Source of the DNA: Chrysochromulina parva
Taxonomy: Eukaryota; Haptophyta; Prymnesiales; Chrysochromulinaceae
NCBI GenBank assembly: GCA_002887195.1
Contig: PJAB01000208.1
Coordinates: 1-34,221 of the forward strand
Direction of reading: 5' to 3'
Length of the DNA: 34,221 nucleotides
A program made the translations under genes and the position numbers. Positions 1 to 10,400 of the stretch are shown here, piece after piece (the first letter of the stretch is position 1; each line of letters begins with the position of its first letter). The notes beneath the pieces are model-generated. The model did not search any database. It saw only the letters and a list, made by a program, of their open reading frames with translations, and had not been told where the DNA came from.

Positions 1-240
1 GTCCTGTACATGTGTCATGTCTGAGTCTAGAGAACTAAAGTGTCTAAAGTGCGGTGTCTAAAGTAAGAAACGAGAAACGACAAACGGGGGTGGGGAAGCC
101 GGCGGTAGCACTCTAAACATTCAACTTAAACACCGCCTCCCAAAGAAAATTGGGACGAAACCTCGTTCACAACAGGTACCGGTAGCTCGCGTCAGCGCGT
201 TCACGGGATCTAACTCGGATCGGCTACCGTCCGAAAAGGC
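1..240. other. 5' flank of the myosin-like gene
   Basis: No gene is visible here. An 11-nt word GTGTCTAAAGT occurs twice at 40-50 and 54-64 (period 14), followed by A-rich sequence. A TACCGGTA word lies near 178, of the kind that recurs in other intergenic stretches of this window. This is presumably the promoter and 5' UTR of the gene starting at 241, but no TATA box or initiator can be assigned. Confidence 0.4.
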
Positions 241-3200
241 ATGTCTAAGCAGTCCATTACGTCGCTTCAGGCTCTGTGGGTGACCGCGAGCAGCGACCAG
301 GAGCCAGAAGCGTACTTGAAGGCATTCGTGACCGGCCAGCGCTCGGACGGCTCGCTCCGGTGCACCACCCAAGGCCGGAGTCCAGGCGAGAGGATCTGCA
401 GGTTGCACGTGGATGCGTGGCCACGAATTGCGGACAGCGCTTCTATGGGAGAGGAGCCATCCGATCTGACAGAGCTTCCCCTTCTTCACAAGCCCGCCCT
501 GCTAAACTGCCTTCGTCGGCGGTTGGAGCAAGACCACGCCTTTGGCACGTGGCTCGGCCGAGACTCGTTGCTCTGGCTCAACCCATGCGGACCGACGCCA
601 GAGCTGTGGACGGCGAAGCGCATGCGTATCGCGGCGGCGGCGGCCGAGGCGGACGATGGTAGCCCGCCCGATGCCCACTGCTACTCGCTCGGCGAGCGAG
701 CGCTCCGCGCTGCGCTCGGGCGTAGCGGCACTGGCGCCGCTGCCGGCAAGGAGACGCTCGCTCGATCACAGGCAGTGCTTGTGCACGGAGCGCAGGGCGC
801 TGGCCAGCCTGAGGTCTTCGTGCTACTGGCCTCTTATTGGCTCTGGCGCACGACTGACCCGTACGGCCGCGCCGCCGGCGTGCTCGCAGGCGGAGCTGGT
901 GGCAGTGGCAGTAGCAAACTCGTCAGCAGCAAACTCGGTGGCAGTGGCAACGGCGGCGATGCAGCGGCACTTCTCGCGGCAGGCGAGGCGGTGCTGCAGG
1001 CTTTCGGCAGCGCGCGCTCGCGCCAGTTTGCAAGCACGCCCCGCTTTGGCCGGTGCCTGCGCTTGCGCCTCGACGCACAGAATGGCTCGACCGTCTCGAT
1101 AACGGTCTCTGCATTTGGTCTCGAAGCTTCCCGCGTGTGCGAGGCGGCTAGCGAGGCGGAGGGCAATTTCCATGCGTACTATGCCGTGCTGCACCAGGCG
1201 TCGCTGCGCCATGGCGCACCGCTCGCCACGGACGCCGAGAGGAAGCCCATGGCTGCCGGATCTCGCAGCGTCTGCGCACCTCCTCGTGACTTTGCGATGC
1301 TGCGCTCGTGCGCGGCGGCGGCCGACGGTGCGCGGCGTGGCCCGGAAGACCTTGAGCGCCTGCGCGATGCGCTCGGGACGGCGGCGCTCGGCTTGAGCGG
1401 CAGGGAGATCTCGCATCTGTGGTGCCTGCTCGAAGGGATGCTGCATCTGAGCAACCTCGTCTTCGTCGACGAGGCGGCGGAGGAGTATGTCGACGAGCAC
1501 GCGAAGGCCTCTATCTCCTCCGTCGAGCTGCACAGATGTGCGGCACTCCTCGGCCTGCCGTCGCTGCATGCGCTGCTGTGGGAGGCCGAGGTGCGCCCGA
1601 TGACGAAACTGCCGCCGCCGCCGCTCTCGCAGCTGCAGCCGCCACCACAGCAGCCGCCGCCGAGGGCGTCGTCGCCCTCGGCGCTCGCGGCGGTGCGTCG
1701 GACGGCGGCGCAGGCGGCCACGGTGCGCCGGGCGCTGATGGAGGAGATCCATGCGCATGTCTTCCAGCTGCTCAACGGCCGGCTGAATGCGGCACTCGCA
1801 CGGCTCCTCTCCAAGCACCAGGCTGGAGGCCGCAATGCTGGCACTGCGCCGGGGCCGCCGTCGGGCGTCGCGAGCACGGAGCTCCTGCTCCTCTCACCTC
1901 CGCCCTCGGAGATCTTGCCGGTGAACGGCCTGCACCAGCTGTGCTCGCAGTACGCGTCCGAGCGCCTGCACGCCCTCTTCGTGAGCACCACACTCGTGGC
2001 AGAGCAGCGTCGCTACCTGGACGAGTGCGTCGGGTGGACGGAGGTACCCCTTCCCGACACGCGCGCGCTGCTGTCGCTGCTCGATGGGCGCGTCGAGATT
2101 GAACCCCTCGCACCCCTCCCCCCATCACCAAGCCGCCGCGCGGCGCTCACGGCCGAGGTAACAGACGGCGCCGCCAGCAGTGTCGGCGGCAGCACTGGGA
2201 TGGGCGTCGGCAGCGGCGGCACGCCACTGCTCGCGCTGCTTGAGCTGCACTCTCGCGCGGTTCCGTCAAGCTCAATAGCCGATGAGGCCACGAACGCCGC
2301 ACTGCTCACCAGCGAGCTGCATCGCAAGCACCCTAGCTCCGCTGCTCTGGCGCACCACACCGCCTCTGCCTTCGTGGTGCACCACACGGCTGGCTCCGTG
2401 CTCTACGACGCACGCGCCCTGCTCAGCTCGGGCCGGGGCTCGGGCCTGCCGTACACTGCCAAGCTCCATTTTCTGGAGTCGTCCAATCTCCTCGTCAAGC
2501 AGATTGGCGAAGCCTTCCTCCCTGGGGCCGCGGCAGTCGGCGGTACGGCCGCCGATGGCAGCAGCCTGGGCGGCGCGGGTGGCATCGGCGGTGTCGCCAG
2601 GCGTGCCGTTCGCTCGGTTGCGGCGAATTTCGTGCACGAGCTGCGTGAGATTTTGCACTCCTGCGAGCTCTACGAGCTGCGCCACCTGCTCTGTGTGGTC
2701 CCCAACGGCTCCGAGGTTCCCCACACGTTCGAGCCACGCGTCGTGCTCCGTCAGCTCGATGCGTTGGCGGTGCCCTCGGCGGCCTACCTGTTAGCCAACG
2801 GCTACCCTGTGAAGCTACCGCTGCTCGCCGTCACTGGCCGTCTGCGCGCGGCCGCGCCGCCTTCATGGGCGGCTCTCGCTCCTCGTGGTTTCGTGCAGGC
2901 CATCTTCACAGCATGCGGGCTGCGCTTCGGCCGCCACTATCAGCTCGGGCGCACATGCGCGCTCGTGCGCACGCAGCCGCGCTGGGGCGGGCGCAAGCTG
3001 TACGCGCAGGTGCTTGCGCTGCTTGCGCTGCCCGAGACGGCGCTCAAGGCGGAGCTCGCTCAGCTGCATTTAAAGTCGTCACGGCTCACGCTATATGCGA
3101 CGACCATCTTCACCTACTGGGCGCGCCGATGGGTTCGAGCCCATCGCGACGCACCCAACAGACCGTATCGGGCGATGCGGGCCGTACCGGTACCTGGCGC

Positions 3201-6200
3201 GGCGAGACCCTCCCCGAAGACGGAGCCATTGCGTCCCGGCCCACCCCCGATGACGCCTGCGGCGCACCTCGAGGCTTCACACCTCCATTCACACCTCGAG
3301 GCTTCTGCGCCCCGTGGAGCGCCCCAGACGCTCGCGGATGGCGAGTCATTGGCTTCTCAGCCCCGTACCCGAGCAGCCGTGGCAGCCGAACCAACCATGT
3401 CGGCGGAGGCGTGCCGTCTGCAGCAGCAGATGGCGCGACAAGAGTACGAGGATGTGGCAGTCTCCGAGGCGAGGGATGCACGCACGGGCCGGGCAGCCGC
3501 GCCCAGCCTCACCCTTGCCGCCGTCGAGGGACTAGTCGACACGGCCATGCGCGCGAGTGCCGCTTGTCCGCCAGCGTGGGCGCGCGACCCCCCGCTCGGG
3601 CACGCTCGCTGCGCTCTCGTGCGTCCGGACGCGTCGGGTGGCATGGTGCACACAGCAGCGCGCTCGCCGGAGCGCCACCACTTGCATCGGCCTGCGGCTC
3701 TTCACTGGAGCCCTAGCTGTGAAGATCTCGAGGCCGATCTGGCCGGTGGTCTGGCAACAGAGGGGAGCAGCACCCCCGCTCGCTCCATGGTGCTCGCGGT
3801 CGCTTCGAGGGCAAGCCGAGCGCTCGCATTCGGAAGCCGCGCTCCCACGAATGCGAGCGCTCCTACGAATGCGAGCGCTCCTACGGCGGCGGCGCTCGCC
3901 GTGAGCAGCCGCTCGACGCGGCCGGCGCCCTCGCCGCCACCCTCGCCGCCGGCGTCGGGTGGGGGGTGGGGCGGCGGCGGGTGGCTCGCTGGAACGATCC
4001 GCACCCTCGTCGAGTTCATCGATGGCCCGTCGGGTGTTGGTGAGCCTGACCAGCTGTACCACCATCGCAGCCACCACTCTCGCTACCACCACCACCATGG
4101 CTCCCCTCACCACCACCGGCACCGGCATCGGTGCCGCGACGGGCTCGCGCACGAGCAACTGTACGAGCGCACTCCGCGCGGCGCGAGCCACCACGCGAGC
4201 CATCACGAGCTCCTCGAGGACGTCCTGCATCGTCGCGAGCAGCAGCAGCAGCAGCACGGCGCGGCTTGGCTGCGGTCGCCACCGTCGGTGGCGTTCGCCG
4301 ACTGGGACGGCGACGAGGAGGCCATCCGACTGGATGACGAGGAGGCGGTACCGGTAATACAAGGAGCCTGGCACTCGGCCGGTAATACCGGCACTACGCT
4401 GGCCGGCTCGAAGTCGTGGGCGCCATGGTGGGCGACAACGATGGACCCGCGCCATGGTGAGCGCCATGGTGAGCGCCGGGGCGTGCCCGAGCGCTACCCC
4501 CTCCACCGAGACGGCGCCTCGGCTGCGGGCGACACGCCCGCCGCTAAGGTCGCGCCGCGTCGGGCGTCGTCGGTGCAGGCGGACGGCCGAGGTCGACCTC
4601 GAGGTCACGGTCACCCTCGAGGCTCCATCCGGCTCTACCCGGCCGCGTGGGAGGATGAGGAAGAGGACGACGTGGAGGACGTCGTCGAGGGCAGCAAGGC
4701 GGTCGCCTTGGAACAGCTCCGTCCGGACTATTCTCGCGCGAGAAGCGCGGTCGACTCCATTGGCGTCGCTCAAGAGTGGCAGCCGGTCTCCACCAACGAC
4801 GCCGCCGACCTGTCGCCACCCGGCTCACCGCCCAAGCGGTCAGTGCGAGGCCGGATCGGGCGCGCGGCGGGAGGCGAAGCGGCAGATGTGCGCACGCTCG
4901 CGGCGACGCTGCGCGCGTGGGATCGTTCAACTCTCGTTGGAGCCCACCTGCCGGCCCTCGTGGCTCTCTCTGACGCGCCCAAGGCGATCGCTCTCTCCGC
5001 GCTGCTGCCTTCTCGCACGCTCACCAGCCTGACGCTGCGTGATTGCCAGCTTGGTGAGCGATGCGCCCTCGCCATCGGCCAACTGCTCGCAAGTGGCGTG
5101 CCGCTCGCCTTCCTCGACCTGCGCGGCAATGCGATCGGTGAGCGCGGCCTCGCCGCAGTCTCGTCCGGCATCCAAGAAGGAGTGCCCCTTGCAGAGCTCA
5201 AGCTCGTGCATGCCATGCCGCACCCTTTCTCGGAGGCGGCGCTCGACTGTCTGCATGCTGCCGCGAGCCGCTGCACCGTGCTCATCTCCATTCACCTCGG
5301 GGAGGTGAGCACGGCTGCGGCGGGGAGCGGCGGATCCCTCGCCAAATTGCAGCGCGCGCTGCTGCTCAACGTGGAGGCGGCCTCTGCTGCCTCGCGCCCC
5401 GCGATGGCATGGGGGCACGAATCATTCACATTCACAGCCAACGGGGACACGGACGTTCACGCCCTCGCACCGTCGACCGAACTCGAGCCCTTGCCGATGC
5501 CCTCGCCCCCGCCCTCACCGCCCAACGTGGCGCAACAGTCGGGTGAGTCGGCCGACTCTGTTGCCGCGCCGCTGGCGGCGCCAAACGGCTGTGAACGTTC
5601 ACACCCGGCGCCAAACGGCTGTGAACGTTCACACCCGGCGCCAAACGGCCCACGCCCAACGGCCCAATTCGCCCCCGCCACGGTGCCCGTGGGCGCACTG
5701 AGCGCTGACGCCTCGGCGGACAAGCCAAGCACGCTCGGCGGACAAGCCGATGGGCTGTCGAGCGTGCTTGGCGCGCTCGCACGCGGGGGTCTGCGGACTC
5801 TCAAGCTGACGCACGACGCCGCCGCCGCGCGAGCGCCGCCCGCTCGGCAGATCGAGCTGCTGCGCGCTCTGTCCAACTGCCGCACGTTGCGTATCGCGCA
5901 GCTCGTCAATGTCGGACTGGGAGATAGCTGGGGCTTTGCGCTCGCGGCGGCGCTGCCACGGCTGCGCTCGCTGCGCATCCTTGACGTCTCCTACAACCAC
6001 ATCGGTTCGGGCGCCGCGCGTGCCATCGCCACGGCCCTGCCTTCGAATCACTCGCTGGTCTGGTGTCAGGTGCTGCCGCAGTGGCTCCCCCTAGACCGTG
6101 CTGCCGAGCTCGCCTTGGGCGCCGCCCTCGCGCCGCGCCGTATCAAGCTTGATCTGCACGTGCGCGCGGCCAAGGGCGTCGTGTCGGCGGGGGGGGACGT

Positions 6201-7275
6201 TGGTGAGCCATCCGTGCGCTTCGAGTGGCGCGGCGTCGTGCTGAGCACCGGCGCCGCGACGCCCGCCGCGACGCTCAACCCGACGTGGGGGAAGCACTTT
6301 ACGCTCTGCGTTCCGGGAAGTCTGCTGTGGCCGCCCTCGCGAACGCCGCTCACCCTCCGGTTGATCGACCAGCGCCGTGATGCTCAACACAGCGCGCCCG
6401 ACCTACCGATGGCCACCTGTGAATTGCCGCTCGGGGCGCTATTGCTTGCGGATGAGGTCCTCGCGGTGCACTGCACACTCAACCGGCCGGCGGGCGCCAG
6501 GCCCATCGCCGTGCGCGGCGGCGCCGAGCTGCTGCTCGAGCTGAGCACGCTCCATGTGGGCGCTGAGCAGCCAGACGACCAAGTGCTCGGCGTGCCGGCC
6601 GTATGGCTGCACGGGCTCGCACAGCAGAGGCGCGCTGAGATCGGTGCGGCCACGCGGCTCCAGGCCGGCTACCGGGGGCGCAAGTTGCGCCGGTACATTA
6701 TAAGCCGCCGCCAGAGCCCCGAGCTAGTTCGTCAGAAGCTCGAAGCTCCGCGCTCGCTATCCGCCGAGGCGGCCGAGGCGTCTCATGCGGAGAGCGCGGG
6801 TGGCACGGTGTGCCTCGCCCTGCGCCGCTGCCCGCACGGCTCGTGGCGTCTCGTCCGACGTCTGGTCCGCACGGTGGCCCCGTGCTGCGAGGCCTGCTGT
6901 AGGCCAGCCCTGTCGGGGCTGCGTGGGCGTGCGTATGAGGTCTACCACAACCGGGCACCCGCCTCTGCGCCAGGCCGCGCCAGCGATGGCGCCGCCGCCG
7001 CCGCCAACACCGCAATGCCCTTGCTCCCTCAGACTATGGAGCGCAGCGACGTGCCGCGCGGCGGCGGCGCGGGTGCGAAAGTGGCGCCTGCCGATTTGAA
7101 GGGCAACGAACCCGCCGCCAGAGGGGCGCTTTCCTCCTCCTCTGCCGGCGGCTTGGCCAACGACCAGGCGAGGCGCCGGGAGCAGCTGCTGCGGCTGGTG
7201 CTCTGTCTGCTCTGCTCGTGTATCGTCGTCTTCGGCGCAGCGGGCCTGGCGATCTTGGTTGTCGTGCTCACTTGA
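241..7275 (+). CDS. Myosin-like pseudomotor with LRR, C2-like, IQ-like and C-terminal membrane anchor
   Basis: This is an intact 2344-aa frame starting at an ATG. Residues about 75-920 follow a myosin head: the P-loop position reads GAQGAGQPE (183-191), then AFGSARSRQFASTPRFGR (switch I, to 271), GNFHAYYAVL, LWCLLEGMLHLSNLVF, RRALMEEIHAHVFQLLNGRL, VNGLHQLCSQYASERL (relay), VVHHTAGSVLYD (712-723), LLCVVPN (816-822) and YQLGRTCALVR (900-910). The catalytic Lys/Thr of the P-loop are Gln189/Pro190, switch I Ser-Ser are Thr266/Pro267, and the switch II DIFGFE position is SPPPSE (552-557). ATP hydrolysis is therefore not expected. About 950-1560 is low-complexity, with His-rich and acidic runs. LRR-like repeats lie at about 1566-1660 and 1850-1945, a C2-like beta domain at about 1967-2072 and an IQ-like motif (ATRLQAGYRGRKLRR) near 2134. 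A hydrophobic tail (about 2316-2344) ends the protein, as in tail-anchored proteins. The motor homology is clear by eye; function is unknown. A membrane scaffold is an inference. Confidence 0.8.
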   Translation: MSKQSITSLQALWVTASSDQEPEAYLKAFVTGQRSDGSLRCTTQGRSPGERICRLHVDAWPRIADSASMGEEPSDLTELPLLHKPALLNCLRRRLEQDHAFGTWLGRDSLLWLNPCGPTPELWTAKRMRIAAAAAEADDGSPPDAHCYSLGERALRAALGRSGTGAAAGKETLARSQAVLVHGAQGAGQPEVFVLLASYWLWRTTDPYGRAAGVLAGGAGGSGSSKLVSSKLGGSGNGGDAAALLAAGEAVLQAFGSARSRQFASTPRFGRCLRLRLDAQNGSTVSITVSAFGLEASRVCEAASEAEGNFHAYYAVLHQASLRHGAPLATDAERKPMAAGSRSVCAPPRDFAMLRSCAAAADGARRGPEDLERLRDALGTAALGLSGREISHLWCLLEGMLHLSNLVFVDEAAEEYVDEHAKASISSVELHRCAALLGLPSLHALLWEAEVRPMTKLPPPPLSQLQPPPQQPPPRASSPSALAAVRRTAAQAATVRRALMEEIHAHVFQLLNGRLNAALARLLSKHQAGGRNAGTAPGPPSGVASTELLLLSPPPSEILPVNGLHQLCSQYASERLHALFVSTTLVAEQRRYLDECVGWTEVPLPDTRALLSLLDGRVEIEPLAPLPPSPSRRAALTAEVTDGAASSVGGSTGMGVGSGGTPLLALLELHSRAVPSSSIADEATNAALLTSELHRKHPSSAALAHHTASAFVVHHTAGSVLYDARALLSSGRGSGLPYTAKLHFLESSNLLVKQIGEAFLPGAAAVGGTAADGSSLGGAGGIGGVARRAVRSVAANFVHELREILHSCELYELRHLLCVVPNGSEVPHTFEPRVVLRQLDALAVPSAAYLLANGYPVKLPLLAVTGRLRAAAPPSWAALAPRGFVQAIFTACGLRFGRHYQLGRTCALVRTQPRWGGRKLYAQVLALLALPETALKAELAQLHLKSSRLTLYATTIFTYWARRWVRAHRDAPNRPYRAMRAVPVPGAARPSPKTEPLRPGPPPMTPAAHLEASHLHSHLEASAPRGAPQTLADGESLASQPRTRAAVAAEPTMSAEACRLQQQMARQEYEDVAVSEARDARTGRAAAPSLTLAAVEGLVDTAMRASAACPPAWARDPPLGHARCALVRPDASGGMVHTAARSPERHHLHRPAALHWSPSCEDLEADLAGGLATEGSSTPARSMVLAVASRASRALAFGSRAPTNASAPTNASAPTAAALAVSSRSTRPAPSPPPSPPASGGGWGGGGWLAGTIRTLVEFIDGPSGVGEPDQLYHHRSHHSRYHHHHGSPHHHRHRHRCRDGLAHEQLYERTPRGASHHASHHELLEDVLHRREQQQQQHGAAWLRSPPSVAFADWDGDEEAIRLDDEEAVPVIQGAWHSAGNTGTTLAGSKSWAPWWATTMDPRHGERHGERRGVPERYPLHRDGASAAGDTPAAKVAPRRASSVQADGRGRPRGHGHPRGSIRLYPAAWEDEEEDDVEDVVEGSKAVALEQLRPDYSRARSAVDSIGVAQEWQPVSTNDAADLSPPGSPPKRSVRGRIGRAAGGEAADVRTLAATLRAWDRSTLVGAHLPALVALSDAPKAIALSALLPSRTLTSLTLRDCQLGERCALAIGQLLASGVPLAFLDLRGNAIGERGLAAVSSGIQEGVPLAELKLVHAMPHPFSEAALDCLHAAASRCTVLISIHLGEVSTAAAGSGGSLAKLQRALLLNVEAASAASRPAMAWGHESFTFTANGDTDVHALAPSTELEPLPMPSPPPSPPNVAQQSGESADSVAAPLAAPNGCERSHPAPNGCERSHPAPNGPRPTAQFAPATVPVGALSADASADKPSTLGGQADGLSSVLGALARGGLRTLKLTHDAAAARAPPARQIELLRALSNCRTLRIAQLVNVGLGDSWGFALAAALPRLRSLRILDVSYNHIGSGAARAIATALPSNHSLVWCQVLPQWLPLDRAAELALGAALAPRRIKLDLHVRAAKGVVSAGGDVGEPSVRFEWRGVVLSTGAATPAATLNPTWGKHFTLCVPGSLLWPPSRTPLTLRLIDQRRDAQHSAPDLPMATCELPLGALLLADEVLAVHCTLNRPAGARPIAVRGGAELLLELSTLHVGAEQPDDQVLGVPAVWLHGLAQQRRAEIGAATRLQAGYRGRKLRRYIISRRQSPELVRQKLEAPRSLSAEAAEASHAESAGGTVCLALRRCPHGSWRLVRRLVRTVAPCCEACCRPALSGLRGRAYEVYHNRAPASAPGRASDGAAAAANTAMPLLPQTMERSDVPRGGGAGAKVAPADLKGNEPAARGALSSSSAGGLANDQARRREQLLRLVLCLLCSCIVVFGAAGLAILVVVLT
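3847..3885 (+). repeat. 18-bp tandem repeat inside the myosin-like gene
   Basis: The 18-mer ACGAATGCGAGCGCTCCT is present twice without mismatch (3847-3864, 3865-3882) and begins a third time. It is in frame and adds a TNASAP hexapeptide to the disordered linker. Confidence 0.9.
5581..5640 (+). repeat. 30-bp perfect tandem duplication containing a palindrome
   Basis: Two identical 30-bp units lie at 5581-5610 and 5611-5640. Each contains the perfect 14-nt palindrome TGTGAACGTTCACA (5590-5603 and 5620-5633). The units are in frame and encode a repeated PNGCERSHPA decapeptide in the linker between the two LRR segments. Confidence 0.95.
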
Positions 7276-7454
7276 GAAATATGTCAGAGGTTGTTTTCAC
7301 GTTCACAGGTCAAAAGTGTTTGGCCCACACGCAAGGGGGAGCGGCTTCCGCAAGAGTCTCTGTACCGCGGTTTGGCTCTCAAAAAGCTCTCACCTCCAAA
7401 GACGCGGGCGACCGCACACCCACCCGCGGGGAACCGCATCGCACCCTGCGCATC

Positions 7455-10400
7455 ATGACCATAGGCTACTTCTTCGCCTTGGGCTCGGCGTTTTTCAATG
7501 GCATCTTCGTGGCGTTTATGAAGATACCGTCTGTCGCAGCGACCAAACTACATCCGGTGCTCTTCAATGGGTACGTGAGTCTGGGCGTCTTCCTCTCATC
7601 ATGGCTGGTTGTGCCTTTCTTCCAGCTGGCCGGCACCTCACTTGCATTCACGTGGTTTGGCTTCCTGGCCGGCGCGATCTTTGTGATCGCAAGCTCATTC
7701 AGCTTCATCGCGGCCAGCAATATTGGTCTGAGCACCGGCCAGGGCGTTTGGGGCGGGACGGCCATCGTGGTCTCCTTTTTGTGGGGCACGCTCGGGCCGG
7801 AGCCCATCTGCGCGCCCGTGCAGTCAGTCGCGCTCTCGCTCGTTGCCGTCGGACTGCTCCTCATCGGTGTGCTCGGCATCGTTAAGAGCGTGCCCATTGG
7901 CGACGCGCTCGGGAGGCTGTGCGAGGCGCGCGCCCGGACGTCAGCTGTCGACTCGGCGGCAGTGCGGCTGCACGAGTCGGTGGTGGCGTCCGACGACCCG
8001 GTGGTGGCGTCCGACGACCCGGCGGTGGGCGGTGGTGCACCAGCGGTGGACGGCAACGCGGCCGCGGCCGCCTCCGCCGCCTCGACCCGCGCTGTCGGCC
8101 TCGCAGCAGCCCTCATGGTAGGTCTCTTCGGTGGGTCCGTCCTCGTGCCCGCGTCGTTTGCTGGAGAGGCCTTCAGCGGCCAGAAGGCGATTGCCTTGCT
8201 GCCCTCGTTTGGCATCGGCGCTCTGAGCATGGCGCTGCTGACCACCGGGAGCTGGTATGCAAGGCTGCTCTCTCGCGGCGAAGCGCCGCCGCTTCATCTT
8301 CGGGCTGCCTTGTGGGCGGGCTGCCTGAGCGGTGCCACCTGGAACGCGGGGAACCTCTGCTCGATTGTCGCGATCAACTACTACTCGGTGCCGTTTGGGG
8401 TCGCGTACCCGTTGCTACAAGCGAGCCTCGTCTTCGGTGGGTTGCTCGGTATCTTCGTCTTCGGAGAGCTCAAGAAACGAAAGGCGATCGCCGTCTTCTT
8501 CGCGTCCGCGGCGCTCGTGCTCGGTGGCGCGGTGCTGCTCGGGATGTATGGGCCGTCCAAGTCGGCCTCGCCCTCGCCCATCGCCTCGCCACCCGCGCCA
8601 CCCGCGCCACCGGCGTCATCGGCGACCCTGATGCCGTCGTGGGCGACCCTAGAGGCTCCGGTGCCGACGCTCGACGCGGCGAGCGGTGACGAGCCGCCCT
8701 CTGCCCCCTGGTCGCCCATCGCGCCGCCTGCTGCTCCCCCCTTGGACCACTTGCTCGAGATCACGAAGGTGATGGTCACGGTCACCAGCCTGAACGTGCT
8801 CGGCTACTTTCTCAAGCGCGCCTCCGATGCGGGTGCCCGGGCGGAGCGTGGGCTTGGCTTCCTCATAGGGAGCGTCGCGCTGCCCGCCCTGATCATGCAC
8901 TCGCTCGCCACTATCGACCTCACGACGGTCGACTTCGACGTGCTCGCGGCCGTACTCATTGCCAAGCTCGGCATCCTCATCCTGGGCGCCATCATCGGCT
9001 ACCTTGGGCGTAAGAGCCACGCGGCAGGCGATGGCGCGATGCGCGCGGGTGCTGTGGCCCTCTTCTGCACCAACTCGGATGACATCGGGTTGGCGTACCC
9101 CTTCTTCCTCGGCCTCTTCCCCGAGGAGAAAGCAAACATCCTCTTCCTCCTCTCGGCCGCGCAGGCGCTGCTCATCGCGCCGTGGTGTTTTGTGCTCATG
9201 GAGATAGGCGACGGCCAGGCGAAGGCAAGGGCCAAGTCGAGGGCCAAGGCCAAGGCGTTGTGCGAGCTCCCGCAGGCCGTCCTCCCGCAGGCCGTCCTCC
9301 CACAGGCCGGTGGAGCTCTGGAATCCTCCTTGAGCACTTGCTTCCTCGACTCGGTCTCTTCCCAAGCCGCCATCAATGGGATGACGTCTTCGGACAGGGC
9401 GCCCAGGACGGCGCCCCCACTTCGAACGCAGGGCAACAAGATCGTCCTGCGGAAAGTGCTGCTCAACGCGGCGCGCAATCTCGCGTGCAACCGGCTCATC
9501 CTGAGCGCGCTCGCCGGGCTGCTGTGGAATCTCATCTTTGGCCCGGTGCTGCCCTGGTATGCCCTCGAGCAGCGCTTGATTGCCTCGAGCAGCGCTTGAT
9601 TGCCTCGTGATTGCCTCGTGATTGCCTCGTGATTGTCTCGTGATTGCCTCGTGATTGCCCCTTGATTGCCTCATGATTGACCCTTGATTGTATTTTGATT
9701 GCTTCTGAGCGTCTCCCTCATCAGGTATATTGAGCAGCCCATTACGTCGCTCGCGCATATGTCCCAACCGCTCCTCCTGATCTTGGGTGGCATGTCGCTC
9801 GTGGGCACTGGCAAGGCGGTCGATTCGCTTGGCAAGGTGGCACTGCCCGCCGCAATCGTGGCGGTCAAGGTGCTGGTGCTGCCCAACATTATCAGCGTGC
9901 TCGCAATCGAGTTCAGCGTAGACTCGAGCTCCGAGCAGTTCTCGTTCGAGTTTGGGCTCGTCCCAGCCGCCGCATCGACCATGGTGATGGTGGGCCAATT
10001 CGGCGCATCGCAGGAGCTCATGCTCATGCTCTCGGGTGCGTATGCAATCGGCAGGGCGCTCTCGATCTTTCTGCTCTTCGTCTTCGCCGCTCTGCTCACG
10101 ATTCCATCCGGCGAGCCGATGCGCGCTTTGATCACACATACATGCGTCGTGATGCACGCGCTGTCCTTGTGCGGCACGCTTTGGATCGTGCTCCTCGCCA
10201 TCATGCTGCCGCGCTACCGCACCCACGCGCCGCACGTGCGTGTGATGGGGCTCACGCTTCTTCAGCTCGCCTTCTCCGCCTCCTTCCTCGCCGTCGGCCA
10301 GGACCGCATCCTGCACGATGGCACGAGCGATGAGCGCCTGACACTCTTCACCATCGTCAACTCGTTTCGCTGGGCAGTGGACGGGTGGCTCTTGGTCGTC

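Noticed and set aside
3128..3150. B-box-like GGTTCGAGCCC inside the myosin-like gene
   Set aside because: The T-stem has a mismatch, there is no A box upstream at a suitable distance, and it lies in a continuous coding frame.
3532..4773. 413-codon minus-strand frame inside the myosin-like gene
   Set aside because: Arg-rich antisense shadow of the low-complexity linker; no recognisable domain.
9603..9701. CRISPR-like regular repeats
   Set aside because: The 11-nt units are directly abutting with no spacers; this is an intronic minisatellite in a eukaryotic gene.
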